A stretch of DNA of 64,000 nt from an uncultured Lachnospiraceae bacterium (GCA_902780405.1 CACZFI010000009.1:52241-116240); one strand, 5' to 3'; positions 43,968 to 54,051 are shown, counted from the first letter of the stretch. The notes: generated from the sequence alone by a model not told the origin. Translations and numbers: made by a program.

Positions 43968-44525
43968 CTATAGCATAATGGACATATCCTCGATATACAT
44001 GCTCATCGCTCCGCCGTCATCGCCGAATACGACATTGAAGCTGTAGTCTCCGTCTTCATAGGTCAGTCCGTACTCGTCCTCTCTCGTCGGATCTCCGAGC
44101 GCAGACTTGATCTCATCCGATTTGGAACCGAGTCCGACGGTTCCGGCGATCTTGGCGTCCGTGCCGGGTGCGAAATCATTGGTGAGCGAGACCTGTGTGA
44201 TTACATCATACTGAGACGCCGTGATCACACAGCCTGCAAAATAATAATGTGTGAGCTCTCCCGCTTCGGGGATACAAGGCTGGGCGGTATCGGAAGGGCG
44301 AACCTGATCGCCGAGTTTCGCTACCACATCGGATGCCTTGTCTCCGCAGCCGAAGGACACACCGTTAAATGTAACCTTGGTCTTCGCCGCAAGTCCGCTT
44401 GCCGTCTCCTGTGTGTCCACAGCACCGGTTTCGGCAGTTGTTGTTTCTTTTTTCTCACCGCAGCCTGTCAGACATGCTGCCGCAAGTGTTATGCATAAAA
44501 TGATGGAACCGATTCTTTTCTTCAT
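43968..44525 (-). CDS. small lipoprotein of unknown function
   Basis: A 185-residue protein with a lipoprotein signal ending at lipobox LTGC (Cys near residue 21), followed by a Glu/Thr/Ala-rich linker and a domain of about 140 residues (VTFNGVSFGCGDKASDVVAK onward) that contains two similar halves, the second around GTVGLGSKSDEIKSALGDPT; both resemble the SmpA/OmlA or BamE-like 'G-D-P' pattern only loosely. GGAG lies 9 bp before the ATG at 44525. Monocistronic. Function not recognised. Confidence 0.75.
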   Translation of the reverse strand: MKKRIGSIILCITLAAACLTGCGEKKETTTAETGAVDTQETASGLAAKTKVTFNGVSFGCGDKASDVVAKLGDQVRPSDTAQPCIPEAGELTHYYFAGCVITASQYDVITQVSLTNDFAPGTDAKIAGTVGLGSKSDEIKSALGDPTREDEYGLTYEDGDYSFNVVFGDDGGAMSMYIEDMSIML

Positions 44526-44661
44526 GAAATAAAACTCCTTTCTTTTCTTGAAAGAACGCGGGTGCCGGACCCTTATCGAAGCCCCAGACGCCCGTGACCT
44601 CTCGACAGATAATCTATACCTGCCGGCGGAAATAATCAATCACCGAGGTGGTGAAACCCAT

Positions 44662-45018
44662 GGGATTTGAACCTGCGGTCTCGCCTGCCGGCTCGGTCGG
44701 TGCTGAACGCGTGCCACCGGCACGCAGCAGTCTCGCCTGCCGGCTCGGTCGGCGCTAAACGCTTGCCACCGGCAAGCAGCGCCCTATGCGTCCGAACGCC
44801 GGCGATTGGAACACACTAAGTCACAGATTTAATTCTGTCCAGGATTTGAACCTGCGGTCTCGCCTGCCGGCTCGGTCGGTGCTGAACGCGTGCCACCGGC
44901 ACACAGCAGTCTCGCCTGCCGGCTCGGTCGGCGCTAAACGCTTGCCACCGGCAAGCAGCGCCCTATGCGTCCGAACGCGGGCGTTCGTCTCACACTAAGT
45001 CACAGATTTAGTTCTGTG
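44662..45018. repeat. two tandem 179-bp repeats with tRNA-Pro-like fragments
   Basis: Two near-identical units with a 179-bp period (44662-44838 and 44841-45018). Each begins with ggatttgaacctgcgg, the T-arm of a tRNA on the minus strand as in tRNA-Pro at 45062-45135, and has near its end tgcgtccgaacgc, like that tRNA's anticodon arm. Between them are two copies of a palindromic element (cgcctgccggctcggtcgg, hairpins gcgtgcc-acc-ggcacgc and gcttgcc-acc-ggcaagc). The units look like tRNA-Pro remnants expanded by hairpin repeats. No protein gene was seen in 44526-45061. Confidence 0.8.
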
Positions 45019-45021
45019 TAT

Positions 45022-45064
45022 CGATTGGAAAAGGGAACATCATAGATGTTCCCTTTTCCAATCG
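45022..45064 (-). terminator. 20-bp perfect hairpin at the 3' end of tRNA-Pro
   Basis: Arms 45022-45041 and 45045-45064 are perfectly complementary over 20 bp with a 3-nt loop. The distal arm includes the last bases of the tRNA acceptor end. No T-run follows on the minus strand, so it may be a processing or termination signal. Confidence 0.6.
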
Positions 45065-45135
45065 ATGCGACAGGATTTGAACCTGCGACCTCTGCGTCCC
45101 GAACGCAGCGCTCTACCAAGCTGAGCCACGCATCG
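45062..45135 (-). tRNA. tRNA-Pro (anticodon CGG)
   Basis: Cloverleaf on the minus strand: acceptor CGATGCG / CGCATCG, D-arm with GGCTCAGCTTGGTAGAGC, anticodon stem CTGCG with loop TTCGGGA (anticodon CGG), T-arm CGCAGGTTCAAATCCTG. The discriminator is A; CCA is not encoded. Confidence 0.95.
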
Positions 45136-45138
45136 CTA

Positions 45139-45200
45139 TATAATAATCGGCGGACCTAACGTCCGCCGATTATTATAATAGATTGATTTTGATTTGGCAA
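45139..45200 (-). promoter_or_regulatory. promoter of tRNA-Pro overlapping a 17-bp perfect inverted repeat
   Basis: Minus strand: -35 TTGCCA (45195-45200), 17-bp spacer, -10 TATAAT (45172-45177). The -10 is part of a perfect inverted repeat (arms 45139-45155 and 45161-45177, 5-nt loop) that ends 3 bp before the tRNA 5' end. Confidence 0.78.
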
Positions 45201-45301
45201 GTAGTTTTTTACGGATTCAAAGGAATAACACCCGGTGCCGATAAATTATTCTGCGATCTCAAATCCATGTATACATACAAACAAAAAAGAGCCCTACGAA
45301 T

Positions 45302-45354
45302 AATTGCGACCAAACTGGCATCCGATTGCATTTTTGGTCGCAATTTGCTATAAT
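45302..45354 (+). promoter_or_regulatory. promoter with inverted-repeat operator for the DUF4143 ATPase gene
   Basis: -35 TTGCAT (45326-45331), 17-bp spacer, -10 TATAAT (45349-45354). A perfect 13-bp inverted repeat, aattgcgaccaaa (45302-45314) and tttggtcgcaatt (45333-45345), brackets the -35 and enters the spacer, as an operator would. Confidence 0.75.
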
Positions 45355-45385
45355 CAACGCAAATACAGGCATTGGAGGTGCGACC

Positions 45386-46645
45386 ATGTATCGAAACAGA
45401 CTCATTGAATCCTCAATCAAAGACGTATCCGACTCATTTCCTTGCATCGTAATTTACGGTTCAAGGCAAGTCGGAAAGTCAACCACCGTCAATCATATAT
45501 TTGGCAAGGAAATCAAGAGCATCACTCTCGATGACGGCGATCATCGACTCTTGGCGCAGACAAATCCAAAGCTTTTTTTGGAAACTCACGGATGGCCTCT
45601 GATTATCGACGAGATACAGAAAGCGCCACAGTTGTTAGACCAAATTAAGGTTGTCATTGATCAGCAGCGACTCGTATGGACCGAATCAGGCGAGCGTCAA
45701 AAACTAATGTATATACTTACCGGTTCGAACCGATTCGAGTTGCAAAACAGCATCTCCGATTCACTTGCAGGCAGATGCGGTGTGATAGAGATGGCTTCTT
45801 TTTCGCGCATGGAGAAATTAAACCTCCCGGGTCACCCCTTTGATCCCGATATCAAAACGCTGTTAAGCCGCAGTCAGGAAAGCAAGGCGTCACCCTGCAG
45901 CCGTTCCGGTATTTTCGAAGATATTTTTAATGGTGGGATGCCGGACATCGTCCTTGGCAACGCAAGAAGAGATGTGTATTTTCGCTCATACACGGATACA
46001 TATATAGAAAAAGACGTCAAAAAACTGATTTCGGAAAGCAGCGAAACACTCTTTCGCAATTTTCTTTCGCTTATTGCATTACGCACATCGGCGGAACTCC
46101 ACTATGATACACTGGCAAGCGAAGTCGGAATTGATGTCAGGACCTGCAAGCGATGGATCTCCATACTCGAAACAGCCGGGATCATCTATCTGTTGCATCC
46201 GTTTCTTCCCAACAGATCAAACAGAATCATCAAAGCTCCAAAAATGTATTTTATGGATACCGGACTTTGCGCCTACCTTTGCAAATGGCCGACCGCAGAA
46301 ATGTTAGAAAACGGAGTGATGAGCGGCGCTTTTTTTGAGACTTATGTTGTCAGCGAACTGATCAAGAATATGTACGCATACAATTCCGATTCCAAACAAT
46401 ATCTCTTCTACTACAGGGATAAAGACCAAAAGGAAATTGATTTGATATACGCAAAACCCGGAGAGATCTATCCGATTGAAATCAAGAAAAGCGTCTCTCC
46501 GGGCAAAAAAGCCACTAAAAATTTCAGTGTATTATCAAAGTTCCATATGACAATCAAACCGGGCTTGGTGATCGATACATGTACCGATATCCTTCCCATC
46601 AATGAATCAGCCTACTACTATCCGGTGTTTCGCATCGGAGAGTAA
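45386..46645 (+). CDS. AAA ATPase with DUF4143 domain
   Basis: A 419-residue protein. The N-terminal AAA_14 domain shows Walker A IVIYGSRQVGKSTTVNHIFG (about residues 21-40) and Walker B PLIIDEIQKAPQLLDQIK, sensor-like YILTGSNRFELQ. The C-terminal DUF4143 domain (about 190-400) ends with a nuclease-like core KDQKEIDLIYAKPGEIYPIE then IKKSVSP, a D-x(n)-ExK arrangement. AGGTG precedes ATG 45386. It stands alone beside tRNA-Pro repeats on the plus strand, with AT-richer codon use than its neighbours, which fits horizontal acquisition. Family function is not established. Confidence 0.87.
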   Translation: MYRNRLIESSIKDVSDSFPCIVIYGSRQVGKSTTVNHIFGKEIKSITLDDGDHRLLAQTNPKLFLETHGWPLIIDEIQKAPQLLDQIKVVIDQQRLVWTESGERQKLMYILTGSNRFELQNSISDSLAGRCGVIEMASFSRMEKLNLPGHPFDPDIKTLLSRSQESKASPCSRSGIFEDIFNGGMPDIVLGNARRDVYFRSYTDTYIEKDVKKLISESSETLFRNFLSLIALRTSAELHYDTLASEVGIDVRTCKRWISILETAGIIYLLHPFLPNRSNRIIKAPKMYFMDTGLCAYLCKWPTAEMLENGVMSGAFFETYVVSELIKNMYAYNSDSKQYLFYYRDKDQKEIDLIYAKPGEIYPIEIKKSVSPGKKATKNFSVLSKFHMTIKPGLVIDTCTDILPINESAYYYPVFRIGE

Positions 46646-46656
46646 GCCGATCCCGC

Positions 46657-48663
46657 TTAAACCGTATAATGCGACAGATCCGTGTTGATCTCGTCGGAGT
46701 AACGGTTTAAGTTCTCGGAGATTGTGGTGATGCTCTCGGTCTCCGAACGGAGCTTGGTGCTCTCGCTTACGATCATGTTACTTAATTCAAGCACCTCGTT
46801 GATGTTCGAAGCCTGAACACGCGTGGTGTCCGCATTGTTGGTGGCAACGGAGTTGATCTTCTTGATGCCGTTCACCATCTCACCGATGCCGTTGGTTGCC
46901 TTCGCAACGTCCTCGTTGATCTTCTCGAAGGATTCATTCACACCCGTCACGACGGACATACAGTTTTCCATATCCCGCATACAGATCTCGGCCTTCCTGC
47001 TGATGTCGGCGATGTTATTAGTGACACCGTTGATCAGGCGGCGGATATTCTCTGTTGCCTCGGAGGACTGACCGGCTAAAACGCCGACCTCCTGTGCTAC
47101 AACGGAGAAGCCCTTGCCCATCTCTCCGGCACGTGCAGCCTCGATAGATGCATTGAGTGAGAGCAGATTTGTCTGCTCGGAAATCTCGTTGATCGTCTCC
47201 GTGATGCCGGTGATCTCCTTGATGGACTTGGCTGTATCGCGAATAAGGCTTGTCAGCTCATCGATGGTATCATTGAGTGTCCGAACGTTCTCGTTCATGG
47301 ATTCCATCTCTTCGCGGCCGCGTGCGGATGCGGAAAGCGTCTCGTCACAGAGTTCGCGCACATCCTCTGCGCTTGCGGAAAGCTGCGTAGATGTCGCCGC
47401 AAGATCCGTGGCAGCCTGTGCGATATCGTCGATGGCATGGTTCATATCGTAGAGCGTCGAATTGAGTCTCTCGATGGAGTCGCTTTGGTTGTTGTTGGCG
47501 TCCGCAAGCACGTGAGAGATATCGTAGCACTCGCCCGCACGTGTATTCATCTGACTTGAAATATCCGACAGGTTGTTCAGCGTACTTCTCATCTTATCAA
47601 TGTACTCGTTCAGACTCTCGGAGAGTGTTGTGATCTCGTTGTTGCCCTCGGGTACGATGTTGACGGTGAAATCACCCTTGCTGATATCCGTAATGCGTTC
47701 CGTCACGGTTGTCACGGGGTTGATCGCCTTGTTGATGATGTAGTAGAACAGCGCAGACATCACAAGCAGGAGGATGATTGCGCCCACAAATGTAACGATC
47801 ATAACCTTCAGGATGCTACTGCTTAAGATCGATGCAGGAACCGCGCTTACGATCACCCAGGATGTACCGGTGATATCCGTGGCCGTAAACATCTGGGAAC
47901 CCGCGCCCGTCTTTCTCGTGATCACCTTGCCCGTCTCTCCGGGAGCTGTCTTCATGGTATCAAAGCTCTTACCCAGGGACGCAGCAATCGGATCCTTTGT
48001 GTCGGAAAGATTCTCACCCACAACGCCGTCCACGTTGCTTACCAGGATGTCCTTGGTCTCCTTGTTGATGATGTAGAATTTGGCATCATCGGAAAGGGAG
48101 TCGAACTGTCCCACCATCTCCGCCACCTTGTCAAAGTTGACGTCGCTGCTTAAGACCACGCCGTCCTGCAGCATCACGGAGCATGCAAGACAGGTCTTTC
48201 CGGTGGAAGCGTCCACGTAGGGTTCGGATGAGAAAAGCTCACCGTTTTGTGCAAGTGCACCCTGATACCAGGGTCTGTCCGTAAATACAAATGTGTCGTC
48301 AGGCACCCAGCCTGATCCGTCCAGGAAGACACCGGTATCTCCGTATCCGATGTAGATGTCCTGAGAATCCGGATCCTGCTCGGTCAGTGCAAGCAGCATG
48401 GTAAGTGCGTCGTCCTTGGAAAGCTTCGGTGTATTCCTCATCACCTGCGCAGTCTGACCGACACGCTCCTTGATGGCATTCCACCAGCTGCAGATCTCTT
48501 CCGCATAGTTCTCGGATTCTCTCTCAAGAATCGCATTCGTGAGCGACTGAATGTTGTCCGCTGCCAGCTTGATACTCAGCTGGGTGATGAGAACAATCGC
48601 AACCGCTACGTAGATCACGATCTTGGTGAGAAGCGTCTTTTTCAGCTGTTTTCTTTTTTTCAT
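46657..48663 (-). CDS. methyl-accepting chemotaxis protein with dCache sensor
   Basis: A 668-residue transmembrane receptor. TM1 lies at about 12-32, a dCache ligand-binding domain at about 40-285 ([29 protein letters not shown]), TM2 at about 288-310, HAMP at about 312-365, and the MA signalling domain to the end, with hairpin tip [20 protein letters not shown] and [17 protein letters not shown]. No C-terminal CheR-docking pentapeptide is seen. AAGGAG precedes the start. It is convergent with the DUF4143 ATPase (11-bp gap) and follows galE by 34 bp. The ligand is unknown. Confidence 0.95.
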   Translation of the reverse strand: MKKRKQLKKTLLTKIVIYVAVAIVLITQLSIKLAADNIQSLTNAILERESENYAEEICSWWNAIKERVGQTAQVMRNTPKLSKDDALTMLLALTEQDPDSQDIYIGYGDTGVFLDGSGWVPDDTFVFTDRPWYQGALAQNGELFSSEPYVDASTGKTCLACSVMLQDGVVLSSDVNFDKVAEMVGQFDSLSDDAKFYIINKETKDILVSNVDGVVGENLSDTKDPIAASLGKSFDTMKTAPGETGKVITRKTGAGSQMFTATDITGTSWVIVSAVPASILSSSILKVMIVTFVGAIILLLVMSALFYYIINKAINPVTTVTERITDISKGDFTVNIVPEGNNEITTLSESLNEYIDKMRSTLNNLSDISSQMNTRAGECYDISHVLADANNNQSDSIERLNSTLYDMNHAIDDIAQAATDLAATSTQLSASAEDVRELCDETLSASARGREEMESMNENVRTLNDTIDELTSLIRDTAKSIKEITGITETINEISEQTNLLSLNASIEAARAGEMGKGFSVVAQEVGVLAGQSSEATENIRRLINGVTNNIADISRKAEICMRDMENCMSVVTGVNESFEKINEDVAKATNGIGEMVNGIKKINSVATNNADTTRVQASNINEVLELSNMIVSESTKLRSETESITTISENLNRYSDEINTDLSHYTV

Positions 48664-48697
48664 CCCCCTGTACTCCTTTAAATCATATTCCCCAGAA

Positions 48698-49714
48698 TTA
48701 TCCCTCGTAACCGTTCGGGTTTTGGCTCTGCCATCTCCACGAATCGGCGCACATCTCGTCTATGCCGTACTCGGCTGTCCATCCGAGTTCCTCTTTGGCA
48801 AGGCTTGCGTCGGAATATACGACCGGCACATCACCGGCACGGCGCGGCTTCACCTCATAAGGAATCTCATGACCGCAGGCTTTTCCGAATGCCTTCACCA
48901 CATCAAAGACACTCTGTCCGTTGCCTGTACCAAGATTATACACCTTGACTCCCGGGTTTTCCAAGACTTTCTTTAACGCAGCCACATGTCCCTTCGCAAG
49001 ATCCACCACATGGATGTAATCGCGGATACAGGTTCCGTCCGGCGTATCATAGTCATCGCCGAAAACCCCGAGACAGGGGAGCTTACCGATGGCCACCTGC
49101 GCCACGTAGGGAAGCAGGTTGTTCGGGATGCCCTTCGGATCTTCGCCGATCTTGCCCGACTTATGCGCTCCGATGGGATTGAAGTATCGAAGCAGAATGA
49201 CATTCCACTCCGGATCTGCCGTGTGAAGGTCCGTGAGCATCTGCTCGATCATATGCTTGGTCCATCCGTAGGGATTCGTCGGCGTGCCCTTTGGACACTG
49301 TTCCGTGATGGGCACGAAGGCCGGATCGCCGTAAACCGTGGCGGAAGAAGAGAAAATGATATTCTTGACACCGTGATCCCGCATGGACTCAGCCAGCGTC
49401 AGCGTACCTCCGATATTGTTCTCGTAGTATTCAAGAGGTTTTGCCACGGACTCACCGACAGCCTTTAGACCCGCAAAATGGATCACACACTCGATGGACT
49501 CCTTGTCGAAGATCTCATCCATCGCCTGTCTGTCCCTGATGTCCGCCTTGTAAAATGTAACCTTCTTTCCGGTGATCTCCTCCACACGTGAAAGAGAAAC
49601 CTCGCTTGCGTTATACAGGTTATCCACAACCACCGCCTCGTGTCCCTCATTCAAAAGTTCCACAACCGTATGGCTTCCGATATAGCCTGCTCCTCCTGTT
49701 ACAAGTATTCTCAT
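48698..49714 (-). CDS. galE: UDP-glucose 4-epimerase
   Basis: A 338-residue SDR epimerase interconverting UDP-glucose and UDP-galactose. The NAD motif is [17 protein letters not shown] at the N-terminus; catalytic Ser in [13 protein letters not shown] and the YxxxK motif in [15 protein letters not shown]; substrate-binding [12 protein letters not shown] and [12 protein letters not shown] are typical GalE blocks. Length is standard. The start is 5 bp after the transglutaminase gene stop. It may supply galactose units for surface polysaccharide. Confidence 0.96.
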   Translation of the reverse strand: MRILVTGGAGYIGSHTVVELLNEGHEAVVVDNLYNASEVSLSRVEEITGKKVTFYKADIRDRQAMDEIFDKESIECVIHFAGLKAVGESVAKPLEYYENNIGGTLTLAESMRDHGVKNIIFSSSATVYGDPAFVPITEQCPKGTPTNPYGWTKHMIEQMLTDLHTADPEWNVILLRYFNPIGAHKSGKIGEDPKGIPNNLLPYVAQVAIGKLPCLGVFGDDYDTPDGTCIRDYIHVVDLAKGHVAALKKVLENPGVKVYNLGTGNGQSVFDVVKAFGKACGHEIPYEVKPRRAGDVPVVYSDASLAKEELGWTAEYGIDEMCADSWRWQSQNPNGYEG

Positions 49715-49719
49715 CTAAG

Positions 49720-52047
49720 TTACCTCTCTTTCTCATATAGTCTGTTCAGTGCCTCGATAGCTCTGTCAAATTCTTCTTTTCCGATGCTTCCCGCCGCATA
49801 TCCCGCGCGTTCGAGAAGCGAGACAAGATCCGCATAGGCAGGGAATTCCTCCTTCGCAAGGTAGGCCACCTGCGTCTTATAATTCAGGCATGCCTTAAAG
49901 CCCTCGTCCTTCTTCGCCCGTTTCTTGCGCCGCGCTGCGTAATTCATAACAAGTTTATCACTTTCCGACGCGCGTGTATAGCGGATCAGATACACGAGCC
50001 TTCTGATCAGTACAAGAAGGATACCGAACGCGGACGCCGCAAGCATCACTCCGACGATCACGTAGATCACAACCTTGATCAGATTCTGGGAAATGCGCAA
50101 ACCGTTGCCGCCGTCCGTGATCTCCCCATCGGTGGAATCTCCGTCTCCCATCAGCCGTTCAAAATCGCTCCAGAAATCGGAGACATCCTCCTCACCCGAG
50201 CTTGCCGGCGTCACATCCACCGGGATCCAGCCGAATTTGGCGCTGTAGACCTCCACCCATGCATGGGCGTCATCGTCCTTCGCCTCGACCTCTACCATCG
50301 CCGTCTCTCCGAGTACGGAATAACCGTCGTAGTAATCGCTGTATGCGTACGACTTTTCATCCATCAGTTCTCCGGATGTTACATCATCGTAACTTACGGC
50401 GTAGCCTTCCACGTAACGGGCCGGTATGCCCATGTACCGGAAGATTAATACTGCTGCCGAAGCATAATGCGCACAGTAGCCTTTTTTATTCTCCGTCAGG
50501 AAGTAATTGACGAAGTCCTCACCCTTCGGCGTCTTGCCGGGCCGAACGGTGTAAGGAATATTCTCCTGAAAATAATCCATCACGTGGATGATCAGCTGAT
50601 CCGAGGTATCCGTGATCATACCGTTCTCGCGAACAAATGCTTCGATCACCGGCACATTTTCCGCAGGCACGTACAGATCCGCATCCGTGTAGGGCGTACC
50701 GTTTTCGTAATCATCCGGATTGATCCTGGCCATATTGCCCTGCAATCTCGGATAATAGGTAACATCATAGAAAAAGTTACGGCTGTTCTTTTCATACTCC
50801 GCCGTATAGTAAGGGCGGTATGTCACATCGGGTCCGCCATCCACGTTTCGAATCCGCATCTGTCCACGAGCGGCAAATTCATCTCCCTCGTCATACGCCG
50901 CTTCTAAAGCATTGGTCTCCGCCGTCTGGTCCAAAGACACTCCCCGGACAGCCTCTGCCGTCGTCCATTCATTTTGATAAGGATTGTAGATCTCCCCGAC
51001 AAAGCCCCTAAGATAGAGCATGCTGTCATCGTAGGGCGTAAACTGCACGATCAGATCCGTCTGATGATCCAATCGCACGGAGGATACGCTACCGAGTTCA
51101 CCCGAACGTAGTCCTCCCTTATATCTTGTATCGCGCATCAGTCCCTCGAAGCCGTCGAGCATCACGGTACTGATAGCTGACATGGTCAATTCCTTGTATT
51201 TGTTGGTCTTGTAACCGACGTTGAAGCTCTCCACCGGCCGGAAGGCATGAACACCCGAAACCACCAGGATGGAGAACACCGCTGCGAGGGCACCGGCCTG
51301 CAGCATGGCTTTAACATCATAAACGTAAGAAAACTCCCGTTTCTTTCGCTTCTCCTTCAGTTCATACGCCGTATCGCTTCTTTTGATCTGCAAGAGGGGA
51401 TTGTAATGTCTTCCGCCTTTTATAACCATGGACGCGGAAAGCCCGGTCACGATCATCAGCGTGTAGAGCATTCCGGGCTCAAACACAAGATAGAGCGGGA
51501 TCACATTCAAAAACATCACCGCAAAAAGCGCATTCACATACTGCATACGTCTCGATATGAAGACATTTAGGAGGATGGCCAGCACCACGCCCACAAAGAG
51601 CGCCATCAAGGTGATCGTCAGATAACGATTGCCGATTCGCTCCGTGTAGAGTTTTTTCACGTCCACGTCGAAATACTCGGACGCATTTCGGATCGTGATA
51701 TTCACCATCGCATAGTATCCGGAGTTAATATAATCACGGAACACAAGCACCAGATAGCCGAAGGTGAAAAAGAGCGCCAGATAGCCCAGATTCTCCACCA
51801 GCAGCCTGTAGTATAGCAGTGCGCAAAGCAGCGATACAATGAGTATCACAAAGTGACACAGAACTTCGTTGTATGACACATCCATAGCCGACAGGTAGAA
51901 ACCGACAGCCCCCATCGCAAGAAGGTAGACGATGAATCCCTTCACAAGCAGCGTGAAGACACGATTCTCCTTCTTCTCGTAGAAGCTCTCGGACAGTCTG
52001 ACGCCGTCGCACAGGACAGGTGTTTGTTCTTTCACCTTTCTCGCCAT
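49720..52047 (-). CDS. membrane transglutaminase-like protein (TgpA type)
   Basis: A 775-residue protein. Six or so TM segments occupy about 30-205, an extracytoplasmic region follows, and the transglutaminase core lies at about 490-620 with Cys in KKGYCAHYASAAVLIFRYMG, His in DDDAHAWVEVYSAKFG and Asp in WIPVDVTPASSG. A last TM segment (about 660-685) precedes a C-terminal cytoplasmic DUF4129-like tail. The triad is complete. It abuts the DUF58 gene and forms the common MoxR-DUF58-TgpA module, whose function in Firmicutes is not settled. Confidence 0.92.
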   Translation of the reverse strand: MARKVKEQTPVLCDGVRLSESFYEKKENRVFTLLVKGFIVYLLAMGAVGFYLSAMDVSYNEVLCHFVILIVSLLCALLYYRLLVENLGYLALFFTFGYLVLVFRDYINSGYYAMVNITIRNASEYFDVDVKKLYTERIGNRYLTITLMALFVGVVLAILLNVFISRRMQYVNALFAVMFLNVIPLYLVFEPGMLYTLMIVTGLSASMVIKGGRHYNPLLQIKRSDTAYELKEKRKKREFSYVYDVKAMLQAGALAAVFSILVVSGVHAFRPVESFNVGYKTNKYKELTMSAISTVMLDGFEGLMRDTRYKGGLRSGELGSVSSVRLDHQTDLIVQFTPYDDSMLYLRGFVGEIYNPYQNEWTTAEAVRGVSLDQTAETNALEAAYDEGDEFAARGQMRIRNVDGGPDVTYRPYYTAEYEKNSRNFFYDVTYYPRLQGNMARINPDDYENGTPYTDADLYVPAENVPVIEAFVRENGMITDTSDQLIIHVMDYFQENIPYTVRPGKTPKGEDFVNYFLTENKKGYCAHYASAAVLIFRYMGIPARYVEGYAVSYDDVTSGELMDEKSYAYSDYYDGYSVLGETAMVEVEAKDDDAHAWVEVYSAKFGWIPVDVTPASSGEEDVSDFWSDFERLMGDGDSTDGEITDGGNGLRISQNLIKVVIYVIVGVMLAASAFGILLVLIRRLVYLIRYTRASESDKLVMNYAARRKKRAKKDEGFKACLNYKTQVAYLAKEEFPAYADLVSLLERAGYAAGSIGKEEFDRAIEALNRLYEKER

Positions 52048-53106
52048 CTATCCGTTCTCCCTTACAAAGACATCCGCGCCCGAGCCGCCGCCCGTCACAT
52101 ACAGGTAGGACTTGATCTCCGGATGAACCTGCGCCATGTGAGAGGCCGCTTCGTCCGCCACCTGATAGGTCCGTTCATAGTACATCCTGGCAAATGCAGT
52201 CTCAAGATCACTTACATAATCGATTCGATATTCCATATAGTCATATGATCCCATACTCCAGTACATCAGGCGCACTGTCGTACCGTCCTCGATCAGCGTC
52301 CTGACCAGGCCGTAGGTTGCCTCCACTACGGCATCGAGCATCATGTGATCGGAAAGCAGTTCCGACACGATCACCAGCTGCCTGTCGGACATGGATACGC
52401 GGTCCTTCACCATCAGCACGTCGCGTTTCGCCGACAGCTTCCAGTGGATGCTCATCAGCTTGTCGCCGGGAATGTACTCGCGGATCTCCTGCACGTCAGA
52501 AAAATCATTGCCGCGTTTGGAGCTTTCCTCGCTCTCGAGCATACCGCTTTCCACTGCCGTCCGGTCGTAGGTACCCTTGCCGAAGAACTCCGGCATCACC
52601 GTCACGGAAGCCGAAGATACTGTCTTCTTTTTCAGATAGAAAAATCCAAGAAGATCCTTCACGCGGATCGCGTCTGCCTTCAAAGTCACGATGCCCGGAA
52701 AATCCGGGATCACGGGGATCTCGAGTTCATAGGTTCCGTGCATATGTACGGGCACGGAAACCGTAAATGTACCCTCGGTACCGAAGAAGGTATTTGCGAT
52801 GGTAAGCGATACCTTTGCGTCAAGGCTCATGGCCCAGGAGGTGTTCTTCACCTTCAGATAAAAGAAGGTCTCCTCCCGCTTTCTCGCATACGCTTCCTTG
52901 CCCGTACCGGACAGGATCTCCACGGAGACGGACCGGCGCAGCCAGAAATTGGCGGCAGCCGTAAGAATCGGCGCCGTGACCATCGCCACAAGCAGAATAA
53001 AATAAAAATGACTGTGGAGAAATATATAGATCAACACGTGAATCGCAAGCAACAAAAGGTATGCAATTATTCTTACGATACAATCCATATATTTCACCAC
53101 AGTCAT
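52048..53106 (-). CDS. DUF58 domain protein
   Basis: A 352-residue protein with two N-terminal TM segments (about 10-50), a beta-rich region, and the DUF58 signature VQEIREYIPGDKLMSIHWKL then SAKRDVLMVKD at about 205-240, followed by a vWA-like domain. The start at 53106 has no clear ribosome site; ATG 53088 with upstream GGTG is an alternative. It lies between MoxR and TgpA genes. In related systems the MoxR ATPase acts on such vWA-like proteins. Confidence 0.9.
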   Translation of the reverse strand: MTVVKYMDCIVRIIAYLLLLAIHVLIYIFLHSHFYFILLVAMVTAPILTAAANFWLRRSVSVEILSGTGKEAYARKREETFFYLKVKNTSWAMSLDAKVSLTIANTFFGTEGTFTVSVPVHMHGTYELEIPVIPDFPGIVTLKADAIRVKDLLGFFYLKKKTVSSASVTVMPEFFGKGTYDRTAVESGMLESEESSKRGNDFSDVQEIREYIPGDKLMSIHWKLSAKRDVLMVKDRVSMSDRQLVIVSELLSDHMMLDAVVEATYGLVRTLIEDGTTVRLMYWSMGSYDYMEYRIDYVSDLETAFARMYYERTYQVADEAASHMAQVHPEIKSYLYVTGGGSGADVFVRENG

Positions 53107-53124
53107 TTGTATGTCAGTTCAAAA

Positions 53125-54051
53125 TCAGTTTCTGGGAACGGCAAGCAGGGCCAGAAGATTGCGAAGTGCCTGGTCCACCGTCATGCCCTGGGCCTTCGCC
53201 CTGGCTGCAAGTTTCACTCTGTGTCCGAGGGTATCCTTGACACAGTTTTGCACATCCTCAGCTGTTACGTAATCCCTGCCGTCGATCACGGCCATCGCCT
53301 TCGCCATACGAAGCAGTGCGATGGTACCTCGGGGGCTTGCGCCCATGGAGAACATGGGATTCGTGCGGGTATTTTCCACGATGGTCACGATGTACTCATA
53401 GATCTCATCGCGGATGAACATGTCGTTGGTCATCTTTCTGACTGCCACGAGCTCGTCCGCCGTCATCACGGCAGCCACCTGTTCCAAAGGTCTTGAGGCA
53501 TTGCCCTTCAGAATCTTCACAGCATCCGAGTGTTCGGGGTAGCCCATGGAAAGGCATACCATAAAGCGGTCCAACTGGGACTCCGGCAGCATCTGCGTAC
53601 CGGAAGAACCGTAAGGGTTCTCCGTTGCGATCACCACAAAGGGATCCGGAAGCGGTCTCGTGACTCCGTCGACCGTGGCGGTTCCCTCCTCCATCACCTC
53701 GAGCAGCGCCGACTGCGTCTTCGGGGAGGTACGGTTGATCTCGTCTGCCAGAAAGAGATTACAGAAACAGGCTCCCTCTCTGTATTCGAATTCCTTGGTT
53801 GCCGCGTTGTACATGGAAAATCCCAGGATATCACTGGGAAGCACGTCCGGTGTAAACTGCACACGCTTGTAGTCCATAGACATGCTTTTTGCAAATGTGG
53901 TAGCAAGCGTGGTCTTTCCGACGCCCGGAATATCCTCCATCAGGATATGTCCTCCTGCGATCACCGCAGCGAGCACCTTCTCCACCACATATTCCTTGCC
54001 TTTGATTACCTTGTTCACTTCCTGCTTGACTGCATCAAGTTTTGCCTGCAT
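53125..54051 (-). CDS. MoxR family AAA+ ATPase
   Basis: A 308-residue ATPase. Walker A MEDIPGVGKTTLATTFAKSM (about residue 38), Walker B LFLADEINRTSPKTQSALLE, the MoxR signature VMEEGTATVDGVTRPLPDPF and sensor region VIATENPYGSSGT. Probably a chaperone for assembly of the DUF58/TgpA proteins encoded next. GGAG precedes the start, 17 bp after the malic enzyme gene. Confidence 0.95.
   Translation of the reverse strand: MQAKLDAVKQEVNKVIKGKEYVVEKVLAAVIAGGHILMEDIPGVGKTTLATTFAKSMSMDYKRVQFTPDVLPSDILGFSMYNAATKEFEYREGACFCNLFLADEINRTSPKTQSALLEVMEEGTATVDGVTRPLPDPFVVIATENPYGSSGTQMLPESQLDRFMVCLSMGYPEHSDAVKILKGNASRPLEQVAAVMTADELVAVRKMTNDMFIRDEIYEYIVTIVENTRTNPMFSMGASPRGTIALLRMAKAMAVIDGRDYVTAEDVQNCVKDTLGHRVKLAARAKAQGMTVDQALRNLLALLAVPRN

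Noticed and set aside
45304..45345. Terminator upstream of the DUF4143 ATPase
   Set aside because: The inverted repeat overlaps a consensus promoter and has a long 18-nt loop without T-run; an operator is the better reading.
52345..53496. 383-codon plus-strand frame
   Set aside because: Antisense to DUF58 and MoxR genes; rich in His/Arg as expected of a shadow.
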